A stretch of 43,426 nt of DNA, from contig JAPYNE010000046.1 in assembly GCA_028285945.1 (NCBI GenBank), positions 1 to 43,426 of the forward strand. The letters are read 5' to 3'. Positions 15,307 to 26,567 of the stretch are shown in pieces. The DNA is from Candidatus Foliamicus numerosus. Lineage in GTDB: Bacteria; Pseudomonadota; Gammaproteobacteria; Steroidobacterales; Foliamicaceae. Within the stretch, counting starts at the first letter, position 1; every line of letters starts with the position of its first letter. The notes beneath the pieces are model-generated. The model was given only the letters and a program-made list of their open reading frames with translations. It had not been told where the DNA came from and did not search any database. The position numbers were made by a program, and so were the translations under genes.

Positions 15307-15371
15307 GAAGAGCAAGCAAAAAACTGCGGACGAATCCCGCCTGCGATAGGCGGAATTAATGGCACTACGGA

Positions 15372-15932
15372 TCAGGCGAGTTCAGTGAGGATTTCCCCCA
15401 CCGGGCGGCGCTTTTGCTGCGGAACAACCTGCGGATAGCCCATCGAGAACAGGCCCACAACCATCTGCTCGGCGGCATCGGCGCCCAGCAAGCCGTGGAA
15501 CCGCGCCTCGCGCGTGAGCGCGCCGGTGCTCCACTTGCAGGCCACGCCGCCCTCCCAAAGGCATAGCATCAGGTTCTGGACGGCGCAGCAGCAGGCGGCA
15601 TAGTCCTCGCGCTCGCGAAAGGCGTCCTCGGAGCGCCGGCAGGTCACCGCCATCCACGCTGGAACCGACTCCATCAGCTCGCGCCTCCTGCTCGCCGCCT
15701 CGGCCCCGCGCTTCGCCCGCGTGATCTCCTCGGCGATATCGGTCATGGCGCGCACCGTTTCGCGTCCGAGGATGTAGAAGCGCCAAGGCTCGGTGAGATG
15801 GTGATTGGGCGCCCAGCGGGCCGCCTCCACGGCCGCGAGCATCAGTTCCCGCGGAGGCTTCTCACGCTTGAAAAGGGAAACCGTCCGGCGCCTGCGGATC
15901 AGATCCAGGCCCGGCCGCCGCGAGGTGTTCAA
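15372..15932 (-). CDS. Nitroreductase-family flavoprotein
   Basis: 186 residues from a TTG that overlaps the stop of the upstream symporter gene (TTGA). FMN-binding nitroreductase fold: RRRTVSLFK near the start, AARWAPNHHLTEPWRFYIL, MAVTCRRSE, then CCCAVQNLMLCLWEGGVACKW and VVGLFSMGYP. Such enzymes use NAD(P)H to reduce nitro groups, quinones or enones; the substrate cannot be read from sequence. A longer frame opening at 16022 lies inside the symporter gene and encodes only Arg/Gly-rich text, so I reject it. Confidence 0.8.
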   Translation of the reverse strand: MNTSRRPGLDLIRRRRTVSLFKREKPPRELMLAAVEAARWAPNHHLTEPWRFYILGRETVRAMTDIAEEITRAKRGAEAASRRRELMESVPAWMAVTCRRSEDAFREREDYAACCCAVQNLMLCLWEGGVACKWSTGALTREARFHGLLGADAAEQMVVGLFSMGYPQVVPQQKRRPVGEILTELA

Positions 15933-17248
15933 TCTGCCGTGGCGGCTGCGCGCCGCAACGCGGTTTCCTCGCCCAGAACACCTGTCTCGCCCTCCAATCT
16001 GGCGATGGCGACCGCGCCGCAACTGTCGCTGAACACGTTGACGGCGGTCCGCGACATGTCGAGGATGCGATCAAAAACAAACAGAACCCCGATCGCTTCC
16101 ACCGGCAGCCCCACCGCCCCCAGAATCACCGCGATGGCCACGAACGATGCCGCGGGAACGCCGGCCACGCCAATCGAGGTCAAAAGCGCGGTCACGATAA
16201 TCGTGAACTGCACGCCAAAGCTCAGCTCCACGCCGAACGCCTGGGCGATGAAAATCACCGCCACGCATTCATAGAGCGCCGTGCCGTCCATGTTCACGGT
16301 GGCGCCCAGCGGCAGAACGAAGCCGGTGGTGCGCCCGGACACGCCGGCATTGTCCTCAACGCAGCGCATGGTGACCGGCAAGGTAGCCGAGGAGGAGGAT
16401 GTCGAGAACGCGGTCAGCAGCGCGGGCGCCATGGCCCGGTAGTGGCGCAACGGATTCACCCTGGCCACGAAAATCAGGATGAGCGGCATCACCACCAGGA
16501 AATGCACCGCCAGAGCCGCCAGCACCGTGATCGAAAAGACCACCAGCGGGCGCGCGGCGCCCAAGCCCACATCGGCGACCACCGAGGCCACCAGCCCGAA
16601 AACGCCGATCGGCGCGAACCGCATCACAAAACGGGTCACGCCCATCATGGCCTCAAAGCAAACCTGGACAAAGCTCGTGACCGGCGCGCTTTTGGCCTTC
16701 GCCAATTGCGAAATGAAATAGCCGAACAGAATGCAGAACATGATCATGCCGAGCATCTGGCCTTCAGCGGCGGCCTTCACGATGTTGGGCGGGAACATGC
16801 GCAGAAACACTTCCGCCACGCCGCCCTGGGCGCCCGACACGCGGGCAGCCACTTCCTCGGAGTTGGCTTGGAAATCCAGAAGCTCGCGCACCGGAACGCC
16901 GTTGAGGATGCCGGGCTGGACGAGGTTGACGATGGTCAACCCCACCAGTATGGAGATCGTGGAGGTAGTGAGGTAATAGAGCAGGGTCTTGCCGCCCAGC
17001 CGCCCCAGCGTTCCAGGCCCGCCCAGCCCCGCCACGCCGGCGATGATGGATGTGGCGATAAGCGGCACGATCAGCATCTTCAGCGCGTTCAGAAACAGGG
17101 TGCCGATATAGTCGTACACCGAGTCGAAGGTGAGGCCGGGCACCAGTTCGGCAGTGTCGCCGCTGATCAGCCCGGCGAGCACGCCCAGCACGATTCCAGC
17201 GAATATCTGCGCGTAAAGCGGCCAGCGCATCGGGTTGAGCGAATTCAT
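15929..17248 (-). CDS. Dicarboxylate/amino acid:cation symporter (DctA/GltP family)
   Basis: 439 residues, DAACS family length. Several N-terminal helices are followed by the two re-entrant hairpin signatures: FSTSSSSATLPVTMRC (serine-rich) and VLPLGATVNMDGTALYECVAVIFIAQ. It imports glutamate/aspartate or C4-dicarboxylates with Na+ or H+ across the inner membrane; which one is not decided by the sequence. It overlaps ppiD upstream by four bases and the nitroreductase downstream, so the three probably share a transcript. Confidence 0.9.
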   Translation of the reverse strand: MNSLNPMRWPLYAQIFAGIVLGVLAGLISGDTAELVPGLTFDSVYDYIGTLFLNALKMLIVPLIATSIIAGVAGLGGPGTLGRLGGKTLLYYLTTSTISILVGLTIVNLVQPGILNGVPVRELLDFQANSEEVAARVSGAQGGVAEVFLRMFPPNIVKAAAEGQMLGMIMFCILFGYFISQLAKAKSAPVTSFVQVCFEAMMGVTRFVMRFAPIGVFGLVASVVADVGLGAARPLVVFSITVLAALAVHFLVVMPLILIFVARVNPLRHYRAMAPALLTAFSTSSSSATLPVTMRCVEDNAGVSGRTTGFVLPLGATVNMDGTALYECVAVIFIAQAFGVELSFGVQFTIIVTALLTSIGVAGVPAASFVAIAVILGAVGLPVEAIGVLFVFDRILDMSRTAVNVFSDSCGAVAIARLEGETGVLGEETALRRAAATAD

Positions 17249-19143
17249 AATGTTTCTTCCAGCGCGTCAGGCGATATCCAGATCTGCGCGCGGTCGCGCA
17301 GGCTGCTTCGGTAGGCCTCGTATTCCATCATGCCGCCGCGCTCCTCCAGATCGGCCTTCACTTCGTCGCGCTGCTCGCGGGCAATCTCCTCGGGACGGCC
17401 CGGCAACACTTCGTCCACCTCGAACAGCGCATAGCGACCGTCCAAAAGCTCAAGGCCCTGCGGCCCCTCGCCGGCTCCCGCTGCGAATATGGCGTTCAAC
17501 AGCTCGGAGGGATAGTCCGCTGCATCGCGCTGAATCTCCTGCGCTTCGAACAGCTCCACGCCCTGCTCGACCGACAGGGCGCTCAAGGCTTCCCCGGCGA
17601 GCCGCCGGTCCAGAAGGGACGCGCCCTGGGCCGCCGCCGCAGCGGTCGCCGCGTCGGCAATCAGCACTTCCCGAATGCGTCCCTCCACTTCTTCGAGCGG
17701 CTGCTGTTGCGAAGGCTGATGCCGGACCACGCGCAGCACCACCGCCCGGTCGGCGCCCAACTGGAGAATCCGCGAATTCTCGCCGCGGTCCAGCACCTCC
17801 TCGCTGTAGGCGGCGTCAATGATCCGCCGGTTCCCGGCAAACTCGCCCGCGCCTTCGCGGGTAAAGCCTTCCAAGCTCTTGAGCGGCAATTCCAGCTCCC
17901 CGGCAATCCAGGCCAGACCGTCCTCGCTCTCCAAGGCCATGTCGGCGAGCTGCTCCGCAAGATCAAAAAAGCGTTCGCTAGCGCGCCGCTTCTCAAGATC
18001 CTTCAGCACCTCGTCGCGGGCAGACTCGAACGGCGCGATATCCCCGCCGCGCGCGCCGTCCAGACGAATAATGTGGTATCCGAACTGCGACTGCACGGGT
18101 CCGGCGTACTGTCCTGTTTCCTCCAGCCCGAACAATGCTTCCTCGAATTCCGGCACAAACACGCCCGGTTCGTTCCAGCCCAGGTCGCCCCCGGCGGAAG
18201 CGGATCCCGGATCATCGGACAGTTCGGTCGCCAGCGCCGCAAAATCCTCCCCGGCATCCAAGCGGGCCACCACCTCTTGCGCGCTCGCCAGCATTTCGTC
18301 GTCTCCCTCCGGAGGGGCCGCAAGCAGAATATGGCTGGAGCGCCGCTGCTCCGGCGTGATGAACTGGTCGCGATTCCGCTCGTACCATTCCAGCGCGTCC
18401 TGCTCGGTGAGCGGCTCCAGACCCGGCAAGGCACCCGCGTCGAGTTCGACGTACTCCAGATCGACGGTCTCCCGGGTCCAGAAATCCGATGCCTTGCGCT
18501 CGTAGTAGTCGCTTACCTGCTCATCCGTTGTCGGCGACTCGGCACGGAAGGGCTCGGGGCTCACGTAAAGCCCCTTCACGGAACGGCTCTCCTGAACCAG
18601 CTCGATGTAGAAGCGGAAATCCACCGGCGTATAAAAGGCGCTTTCCGCGATGCTCCGGAAGAACTGCCGCAGCGTCATAGAACCGCGCTGCCGGTTCTCG
18701 AAGTAAGCCGGCGTTTCGCCCAGATTGGCAAGCGCGCTGCGGTACAGATCAACGGAAAACGCGCCTTGGTCAAGAAAGGCGGGTATGCTCCGGAGCACGC
18801 CCGCGAGCCGGGCGTCGGTGGTCGTGAAGCCGCGCTCCCTAGCGTGCGCCCGCATCATGTAGGAGTCGATCAGGTCATCAAGCACCAGCGCTTGGATCTG
18901 AGCCTCGAAGTCCTCAGGCAGGCCGTCGCCGAATTGCTCGCGCAGCCGAAGCTGCTCTTCCTGCACCGCCCGCAGAAATTCTGTCTGCCCGATGTCCAAG
19001 CCGTCCACGCTAGCCACCGCATTGGCTGTCATGCCAACGTTGCCGCGCATGGTGCCGAAGGTAAGGACCAGCGCCAGCCCGATCACGCCGAAAATGATTC
19101 CGGCCACCCATCCGCTGAGCTTGTCGCGAATGACTTGCAGCAC
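17245..19143 (-). CDS. ppiD: Peptidyl-prolyl isomerase PpiD, membrane-anchored periplasmic chaperone
   Basis: 632 residues from a GTG at 19143 (product begins MLQVIRDKLSGWVAGIIF), the family's usual start: a short cytoplasmic piece, one membrane helix (about 10-32), then a periplasmic SurA-N-like domain and a parvulin domain near 230-340 (SSHILLA, GGDLGWNEPGVFVPEFEEAL, FGYHIIRLDG). It helps newly exported proteins fold at the Sec translocon. The open frame extends upstream into the tRNA-Asp gene, which cannot be coding. Its place beside hupB and lon is the normal enterobacterial arrangement, here with two tRNA genes between. Confidence 0.92.
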   Translation of the reverse strand: MLQVIRDKLSGWVAGIIFGVIGLALVLTFGTMRGNVGMTANAVASVDGLDIGQTEFLRAVQEEQLRLREQFGDGLPEDFEAQIQALVLDDLIDSYMMRAHARERGFTTTDARLAGVLRSIPAFLDQGAFSVDLYRSALANLGETPAYFENRQRGSMTLRQFFRSIAESAFYTPVDFRFYIELVQESRSVKGLYVSPEPFRAESPTTDEQVSDYYERKASDFWTRETVDLEYVELDAGALPGLEPLTEQDALEWYERNRDQFITPEQRRSSHILLAAPPEGDDEMLASAQEVVARLDAGEDFAALATELSDDPGSASAGGDLGWNEPGVFVPEFEEALFGLEETGQYAGPVQSQFGYHIIRLDGARGGDIAPFESARDEVLKDLEKRRASERFFDLAEQLADMALESEDGLAWIAGELELPLKSLEGFTREGAGEFAGNRRIIDAAYSEEVLDRGENSRILQLGADRAVVLRVVRHQPSQQQPLEEVEGRIREVLIADAATAAAAAQGASLLDRRLAGEALSALSVEQGVELFEAQEIQRDAADYPSELLNAIFAAGAGEGPQGLELLDGRYALFEVDEVLPGRPEEIAREQRDEVKADLEERGGMMEYEAYRSSLRDRAQIWISPDALEETL

Positions 19144-19175
19144 GGATCCAGCGCCGTTGCGCCTAAGCGATGGGT

Positions 19176-19252
19176 TGGCGGAGTGGACGGGACTCGAACC
19201 CGCGACCACCGGATTGACAGCCCGGTATTCTAACCATCTGAACTACCACTCC
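19176..19252 (-). tRNA. tRNA-Asp (GTC)
   Basis: 77 bases including an encoded CCA. The acceptor stem GGAGTGG/CCACTCC is intact. The anticodon loop CTGTCAA gives anticodon GTC, and the T arm contains GGTTCGAGTCC. It lies between ppiD and tRNA-Val on the same strand. Confidence 0.96.
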
Positions 19253-19256
19253 GCTG

Positions 19257-19329
19257 TGGGTGCTGAGGGGCTTGAACCCCCGACCTTCGCCGTGTAAGAG
19301 CGACGCTCTCCCAACTGAGCTAAGCACCC
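19257..19329 (-). tRNA. tRNA-Val (TAC)
   Basis: 73 bases, acceptor GGGTGCT/AGCACCC, anticodon TAC in the loop CTTACAC, T arm GGTTCAAGCC. CCA is not encoded (CAG follows the discriminator A), unlike tRNA-Asp four bases downstream, with which it is presumably co-transcribed. Confidence 0.95.
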
Positions 19330-19418
19330 TCCGGCGCTGTAACCCACGCTGCAACCCGCGCTGAACCCGCCGCAGATTCCTGCCGGGGCATGCCCCGGCG
19401 GCGACAGCAGGAAGCAGA

Positions 19419-19691
19419 TTAGTTTACGGCATCCTTAAGGGCGCGGCCTGCCTTGAAGCCGGGAACCGACGTGGCGGCGATCTGTATCGTCTCGCCCGTG
19501 CGCGGATTACGCCCCTGGCGAGCGGCGCGATGTTTGACGCTGAAGGTTCCGAAACCGACGAGAGAAACCGAGTCCCCCTGTCCCAAAGCACCGCTGATGG
19601 TGCCCAAAACCGCGTCAACGGCCCTAGCCGCCTCTGCTTTACCAAGACCTGCAGCTGAGGCCACAGCGTCTGTGAGTTCCCGTTTGTTCAT
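19419..19691 (-). CDS. hupB: DNA-binding protein HU
   Basis: 90 residues, the exact HU size. The N-terminal helices start [11 protein letters not shown]; the DNA-embracing arms carry [24 protein letters not shown] bends and compacts DNA and works as a dimer. It sits downstream of lon on the same strand, the common lon-hupB order. A clear promoter lies about 160 bases upstream, giving a long leader. Confidence 0.96.
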   Translation of the reverse strand: MNKRELTDAVASAAGLGKAEAARAVDAVLGTISGALGQGDSVSLVGFGTFSVKHRAARQGRNPRTGETIQIAATSVPGFKAGRALKDAVN

Positions 19692-20039
19692 GCAATTCTC
19701 CGAAGGTTTGGCCCGGTTCTACCGGAAAGATACAGTCTGACGATGCCGTAAAGACAAGGAACTCTACCCCCTTGATATGAAGTACGCCCCCCACCCAAGG
19801 TGATGCAGCCCAATTGCCCCAACAGGCGGGAATAATTCCCGACGGGCGAAGATTATAGTACTAATTCCCAACCCCCTGCAATATGAAAGGGCCATAATTT
19901 TTTCGGTGCCCAAGCAAGCATCAACAGTTCAGACTTCGGCCTGACGCCCGCACATAGGGTCCCATGGGATGAATTCTCGTGGATGGTGTCGCCGTCCGGC
20001 AGCAAATCATCGCGCAAGAGAACAACTCGGCGCGCTGAT
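19692..20039. other. lon/hupB spacer with long hupB leader
   Basis: No gene. On the minus strand it holds the end of lon, then the candidate hupB promoter (19881-19852), then about 160 bases of leader containing the palindrome CGGGAATTATTCCCG and a G-rich stretch (GGGTGGGGGG). The leader may be regulatory; this is inference. Confidence 0.5.
19852..19881 (-). promoter_or_regulatory. Sigma-70 promoter of hupB
   Basis: Minus strand TTGCAG (19881-19876) and a perfect TATAAT (19857-19852) are 18 bases apart. It is the best -10 box found in the window and points to hupB. Confidence 0.6.
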
Positions 20040-22469
<2,430 letters not shown>

Positions 22470-22519
22470 CGGTTCGCCTCAATCACCATTTTTTATTCCT
22501 TCGCGCACCGCAGGGATAT

Positions 22520-22547
22520 GGGGTTGGGCGAAAGGAAACCCAACCCC
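22520..22547. terminator. Hairpin between clpX and lon
   Basis: Perfect 9-bp stem GGGGTTGGG / CCCAACCCC with a 10-base loop, 30 bases after the clpX stop on the minus strand. No T-run follows immediately, so it may attenuate rather than end transcription. Confidence 0.5.
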
Positions 22548-22576
22548 GGGCCTGTTCCGCACGGCGGGCGGGGGAA

Positions 22577-23896
22577 CTACCCGTCCGACCCGGTGGGCCG
22601 GGCGTATTCTTCCGGCGGCTTGAGAGCCAGCGGCTCGTCGGTCTCGTAAACCACGCAGGGCTCGTTCTCGCCCATGATGGAACCGCGGTCAAGCACCACG
22701 CGGCGGGCGTTCTTTATGGACGGCAGCTCGAACATGGTGTCGAGCAGCACATCCTCAAGAATCGTGCGCAGCCCGCGCGCGCCGGTCTTGCGCTCCATGG
22801 CCCGTTCAGCAATGGCTTCCAGCGCGCCATCGTGAAATTCCAGCTCGCAGTCCTCCATCTCGAACAGCACCCGGTACTGTTTAGTGAGCGCGTTCTTCGG
22901 CTCAACCAGAATGGCCATCAGCGCCTCCATGTCCAGCGGGTCCAGCGTGGCCACCAAGGGCATGCGCCCCACAAATTCGGGAATCAGCCCGTAGCGGATG
23001 AGATCCTCGGGCTCAACGTGCGACAACAGCTCGCCTAGCCGCTGATTCTCGTCTTCGCCCCGGACCTCGGCGGTAAAGCCGATGCCGCTGCGTTCGGTGC
23101 GGTTGCGGATAATGCTGTCCAGGCCGGCGAAGGCGCCGCCGCAGATAAAGAGGATGTTGGACGTATCGACCTGCAGGAATTCCTGCTGCGGGTGCTTGCG
23201 GCCGCCCTGCGGAGGCACCGAGGCGATGGTGCCCTCAATCAATTTCAGAAGGGCCTGCTGCACGCCTTCTCCAGACACGTCGCGGGTAATCGAGGGGTTG
23301 TCCGACTTGCGCGATATCTTGTCGATCTCGTCGATATACACGATGCCGGTCTGGGCCTTCTCGACATCGTAGTCGCACTTCTGAAGCAGTTTCTGAATAA
23401 TGTTCTCGACATCCTCGCCCACGTAGCCGGCCTCGGTCAGCGTGGTGGCGTCGGCGATGGTGAAGGGCACGTTGAGAATGCGCGCGAGCGTTTCCGCCAG
23501 CAGGGTCTTGCCGCAGCCGGTGGGGCCGATCAGCAGGATATTGCTCTTGGCCAGCTCCACCTCGGGCGCGTCCTTTTCGCGGCGACGGGAGCGCATGCGC
23601 TTGAAGTGGTTATAGACAGCCACCGACAGCACCTTCTTGGCGCGGTCCTGGCCGATCACGTATTCGTTGAGGAACTTCATGATGCCGGCCGGCAGCGGCA
23701 GCGAAACGGGCTGGTTCTCCGCGGAATCCTCGAATTCCTCGCGGATGATGTCGATGCACAGCTCCACGCACTCGTCGCAGATATACACGGACGGGCCGGC
23801 AATGAGCTTGCGCACCTCATGCTGGCTCTTGCCGCAAAACGAGCAGTAGAGGAGTTTGCGCTCGCTTGAACCGCCTCGATTATTCTTGCTGGGCAT
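22577..23896 (-). CDS. clpX: ClpX, ATPase subunit of ClpXP protease
   Basis: 439 residues. N-terminal zinc-binding domain with CSFCGKSQ and CDECVELC, Walker A GPTGCGKT, Walker [10 protein letters not shown], the [11 protein letters not shown] pore-side segment and sensor-2 [11 protein letters not shown]. It unfolds tagged substrates and feeds them to ClpP. The IGF-type ClpP-binding loop reads [11 protein letters not shown]. It lies 91 bases downstream of clpP, the usual order. Confidence 0.97.
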   Translation of the reverse strand: MPSKNNRGGSSERKLLYCSFCGKSQHEVRKLIAGPSVYICDECVELCIDIIREEFEDSAENQPVSLPLPAGIMKFLNEYVIGQDRAKKVLSVAVYNHFKRMRSRRREKDAPEVELAKSNILLIGPTGCGKTLLAETLARILNVPFTIADATTLTEAGYVGEDVENIIQKLLQKCDYDVEKAQTGIVYIDEIDKISRKSDNPSITRDVSGEGVQQALLKLIEGTIASVPPQGGRKHPQQEFLQVDTSNILFICGGAFAGLDSIIRNRTERSGIGFTAEVRGEDENQRLGELLSHVEPEDLIRYGLIPEFVGRMPLVATLDPLDMEALMAILVEPKNALTKQYRVLFEMEDCELEFHDGALEAIAERAMERKTGARGLRTILEDVLLDTMFELPSIKNARRVVLDRGSIMGENEPCVVYETDEPLALKPPEEYARPTGSDG

Positions 23897-23987
23897 GAGT
23901 GCTTATGGTTTTATGGCGCGGACACGCTTGATCGACGCGGTGGCATTGTAACCGCCTACGGCAAGCAAATGCTCCAATAGCCTGCGG

Positions 23988-24617
23988 CTACTCTGTTTCC
24001 TCCTCGGGATCGGCCACCTCGTCCCGACTGGCGAGGACCTTGTCGATCAGCCCGTAGGCGCAGGCTTCCTCTCCGCTCATGAAGTGGTCGCGGTCGGTGT
24101 CGCCGGCGATGCGCTTGAGGGGCTGGCCGGTGTGCTCGGCCAGGATGCTGTTGAGGCGCTCGCGGGTTTTGAGGATTTCGCGGGCGTGGATGTCCACGTC
24201 GGAGGCCTGGCCCTGATAGCCGCCCATGGGCTGGTGAATCATCACGCGCGAATGGGGCAGGCAGTAGCGTTTGCCTTTGGCGCCGCCGGCGAGCAGCAGC
24301 GCGCCCATGCTGGCGGCTTGGCCTAGGCAAAGGGTGCTCACGTCGGGCTTGATGAACTGCATGGTGTCATAGACGGACAGCCCGGAACTCACTAGGCCGC
24401 CGGGAGAGTTGATATAGAGGCTGATGTCCTTGCCGGGGTTCTCGGACTCCAGAAAAATGAGTTGCGCCACCACCAAGTTGGCCATGTGGTCGTCCACGGT
24501 GCCCACCACGAACACGAGCCGCTCCTTGAGCAGGCGCGAGTAGATATCGTAGGCGCGCTCGCCGCGGGCGGTCTGCTCCACCACCATCGGCACAAGATTC
24601 AGTGCTTTTTCGTTCAT
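23988..24617 (-). CDS. clpP: ClpP, proteolytic subunit
   Basis: 209 residues from the ATG at 24617, which has AAGGA ten bases upstream; the open frame continues to 24674 but that part encodes repeat-border text. Catalytic triad: S103 in GQAASMGA, H128 in MIHQPMGG and D177 in DTDRDHF. Serine protease chamber working with ClpX. It starts 35 bases after the tig stop, so tig, clpP and clpX are probably co-transcribed. Confidence 0.97.
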   Translation of the reverse strand: MNEKALNLVPMVVEQTARGERAYDIYSRLLKERLVFVVGTVDDHMANLVVAQLIFLESENPGKDISLYINSPGGLVSSGLSVYDTMQFIKPDVSTLCLGQAASMGALLLAGGAKGKRYCLPHSRVMIHQPMGGYQGQASDVDIHAREILKTRERLNSILAEHTGQPLKRIAGDTDRDHFMSGEEACAYGLIDKVLASRDEVADPEEETE

Positions 24618-24652
24618 TTGCGGTTTCCTTGAAAATAGCTTCTCACGCGCTC

Positions 24653-26107
24653 TCACGCATGTCGTTCCGTCCATCTCTTTGCGGGGGGAGGCGCGTGAAA
24701 CCCGCCTCCTCTCCGTTCTCTTCCTCGCGGGAGACGCATGAACCCGTCCATGGGGCTTGGCGGCGGCTGTCCTGCCGCCGACACTCCCGCGAGGAAGAGA
24801 ACGGAGAGGAGGCTGCGCTGGCGTTTCATCAGGGCGTTCTTGCGGATCGCGGGAATTCCGGCGCGCAGATTGCCCACTAGGTCGCGATTGCCCGCCAGCT
24901 CCGCGAGCGCGGCCTCGGGATCCGGCGCGCCGGCCGCCAGCGCCTGAAGCTGCTGGCGCAGAACCTGATCGTCGGGGCTGATCTTTTCGCGCGCGGCCAG
25001 CTCCGCCACCAGCAGTTGCAGCCGAACGCGGCGCTCCGCCATGGCCCGCATCTCGGGCGTTTCTTCGGGCTGCCCGTCCTGTTCCTCAGGCGCTTGTCCG
25101 TTCTCGGCATCCTCCGAATCGGCGGCGGGCGGCGGGCGCATGCTGGCCAGCATCCGCTCCACGTCCTGATCGACCAGCGATTGGGGGGCGGGCCCTTCGT
25201 TGGCCTTGAGCAACTGGTCGAAAAGCGACTGGCGCTTATGGGATTCGGACAGGGACTTCAGCTCGCGCTCCATGCTGGCGCGCACGTTTGCGCGCAGGTC
25301 CTCGACCGAACCGCTTTCCACGCCCAGCTTCTTAACGAACGCCTCGTCCATGTCCGGCAGCTGCGGCTCGGACAGGCCGAGCACCTCCACTTCGTAGAGC
25401 ACGCGCTTGCCGCGAAGGCTTTCGTTAGGGTAATCCGGGGGCATCTTGAGCCGAAACTTCTTTTTTTGCGAGGCGGCAAGGCGCATCAGGCGCTCCTCAA
25501 GCTGGGGCATGAGACGGGTCTCGCCCAGCATCAGCGTGGCTTCCTTCAGTTCGGCGGCCTCCAGCATTTGGCGGCGGCGGGAGACCTTGAGGTTCACCAC
25601 CATCCGGTCGCCTTTGCGGGCGGGCCGTTCCACATCCTTCCATTCCGCCTCGCGGCGCCGCAGCCGATCGATCGTTCGGTCCACGTCGCGGGATTGAATC
25701 TCAACCTCCGGCTCTTCGTAGATCAGCCCGTCCAAGCCGTTGAACTCGATGTCCGGAAGCACGTCGAAAGCGGCCCGGTACTCAAGATCGGAGCCTTCGC
25801 GGGCTTTTCTGGCCTTCACCTCGCCGCTGCCCACAACGCGCAGTTCTTGCTGCTGCGCGCCTTCCCGGAAACTTCTCTCGATGGCCTCGCGGGTCAGCTC
25901 GTCCCACACTTCCTGGCCATAGCGCTGTTTGATCAGCTTGATGGGCGCCTTGCCGGGGCGGAAGCCGCGAATCCTTGTGCGGCGCCTCAGCGCCCCGAGC
26001 CGAGCCAGAAATTCCTCCTGCATAGCGGTTGCCGGAATCTGCACATGCAGGGTGCGGCGAAGTCCTTCGCCATCTTCCACTTTGTAGTTTGCGCCATCGA
26101 GATTCAT
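24653..26107 (-). CDS. tig: Trigger factor with repeat-derived C-terminus
   Basis: 484 residues; the family is about 430. Ribosome-binding tail loop [17 protein letters not shown] (near 50), PPIase domain (about 160-245, with GDRMVVNL and [10 protein letters not shown]), then the helical chaperone arms. From about residue 432 the frame runs through a complete long hairpin element, giving [20 protein letters not shown] and [16 protein letters not shown], then about 25 basic residues to the stop. The normal last 20-30 residues of the arm appear replaced. The body looks intact and functional. Confidence 0.93.
   Translation of the reverse strand: MNLDGANYKVEDGEGLRRTLHVQIPATAMQEEFLARLGALRRRTRIRGFRPGKAPIKLIKQRYGQEVWDELTREAIERSFREGAQQQELRVVGSGEVKARKAREGSDLEYRAAFDVLPDIEFNGLDGLIYEEPEVEIQSRDVDRTIDRLRRREAEWKDVERPARKGDRMVVNLKVSRRRQMLEAAELKEATLMLGETRLMPQLEERLMRLAASQKKKFRLKMPPDYPNESLRGKRVLYEVEVLGLSEPQLPDMDEAFVKKLGVESGSVEDLRANVRASMERELKSLSESHKRQSLFDQLLKANEGPAPQSLVDQDVERMLASMRPPPAADSEDAENGQAPEEQDGQPEETPEMRAMAERRVRLQLLVAELAAREKISPDDQVLRQQLQALAAGAPDPEAALAELAGNRDLVGNLRAGIPAIRKNALMKRQRSLLSVLFLAGVSAAGQPPPSPMDGFMRLPRGRERRGGGFHAPPPAKRWTERHA
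24704..24813 (+). repeat. Long hairpin element D inside the tig reading frame
   Basis: Perfect 30-bp arms (24704-24733 / 24784-24813) and a type 1 core with the small hairpin CGGCGGC...GCCGCCG. The whole copy lies within the 3' end of tig and ends 86 bases before the clpP start, so any folding in mRNA would act between tig and clpP. Confidence 0.92.
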
Positions 26108-26151
26108 GGATTCAAACCGGCTGTAGCCTTATGCCGAAGCTGGAAAACCGA

Positions 26152-26235
26152 TGCGAAAGGAGAGATTCGAACTCTCAAGGGGATAACCCCACAGGAACCT
26201 AAATCCTGCGCGTCTACCAATTCCGCCACTTCCGC
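26152..26235 (-). tRNA. tRNA-Leu (TAG)
   Basis: 84 bases without CCA, a class II tRNA with a long variable arm. Acceptor GCGGAAG/CTTTCGC (one G-T pair), anticodon loop ATTTAGG giving TAG, T arm AGTTCGAATCT. It lies 45 bases upstream of tig on the same strand, as in many gammaproteobacteria. Confidence 0.95.
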
Positions 26236-26275
26236 GCCGCCCGCAATTATAGATTTACCCAAGTGCCTCAGTCCC

Positions 26276-26402
26276 GCCCTTTGCCGCCCCCTTCCTCCGG
26301 GGGACGCATGACCCCATCCATGGGGCTCGGTTCCGCACTGTGCGCCAAGCCATTGGCGCACAGTGGCTCACATGCCCCCGGAGGAAGGGGGCGGCAAAGG
26401 GC
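26276..26402 (+). repeat. Long hairpin element E
   Basis: Perfect 28-bp arms (26276-26303 / 26375-26402), closed by CCGGGGG/CCCCCGG, another paired variant. The core starts ACGCATGACCCCATCCATGG and contains the palindrome TGTGCGCCAA...TTGGCGCACA. Between purC and tRNA-Leu. Confidence 0.9.
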
Positions 26403-26437
26403 TTGCGCCAGCACACCCATCGGCGGCGCTGGCTAAA

Positions 26438-26545
26438 GGTTCCTGCTGCACGCCTCTTCCGGGACCGTCGGAGGCAGGATGCCGACGCCGAGCCCACAGG
26501 GATGTGCTCGCAGGCGTGTCCCGGAAGAGGCGTGCAGCAGGAACC
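26438..26545 (-). repeat. Long hairpin element F, different core
   Basis: Perfect 27-bp arms (26438-26464 / 26519-26545). The core lacks CCATCCATGG and instead carries CACATCCCTGTGGGCTCGG on the minus strand plus GGCATCCTGCCTCCGAC, shared with the element at 33840. It lies 23 bases after the purC stop on the minus strand, adjacent to element E. Confidence 0.88.
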
Positions 26546-26567
26546 GAGGGGGGACGCGGCGGGGTGG

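Noticed and set aside
15933-16022. Upstream extension of the nitroreductase gene
   Set aside because: It lies inside the symporter gene and encodes Arg/Gly-rich text; the TTG overlapping the symporter stop gives a normal-length enzyme.
19144-19209. Upstream extension of ppiD
   Set aside because: It runs into the tRNA-Asp gene; the family start matches the GTG at 19143.
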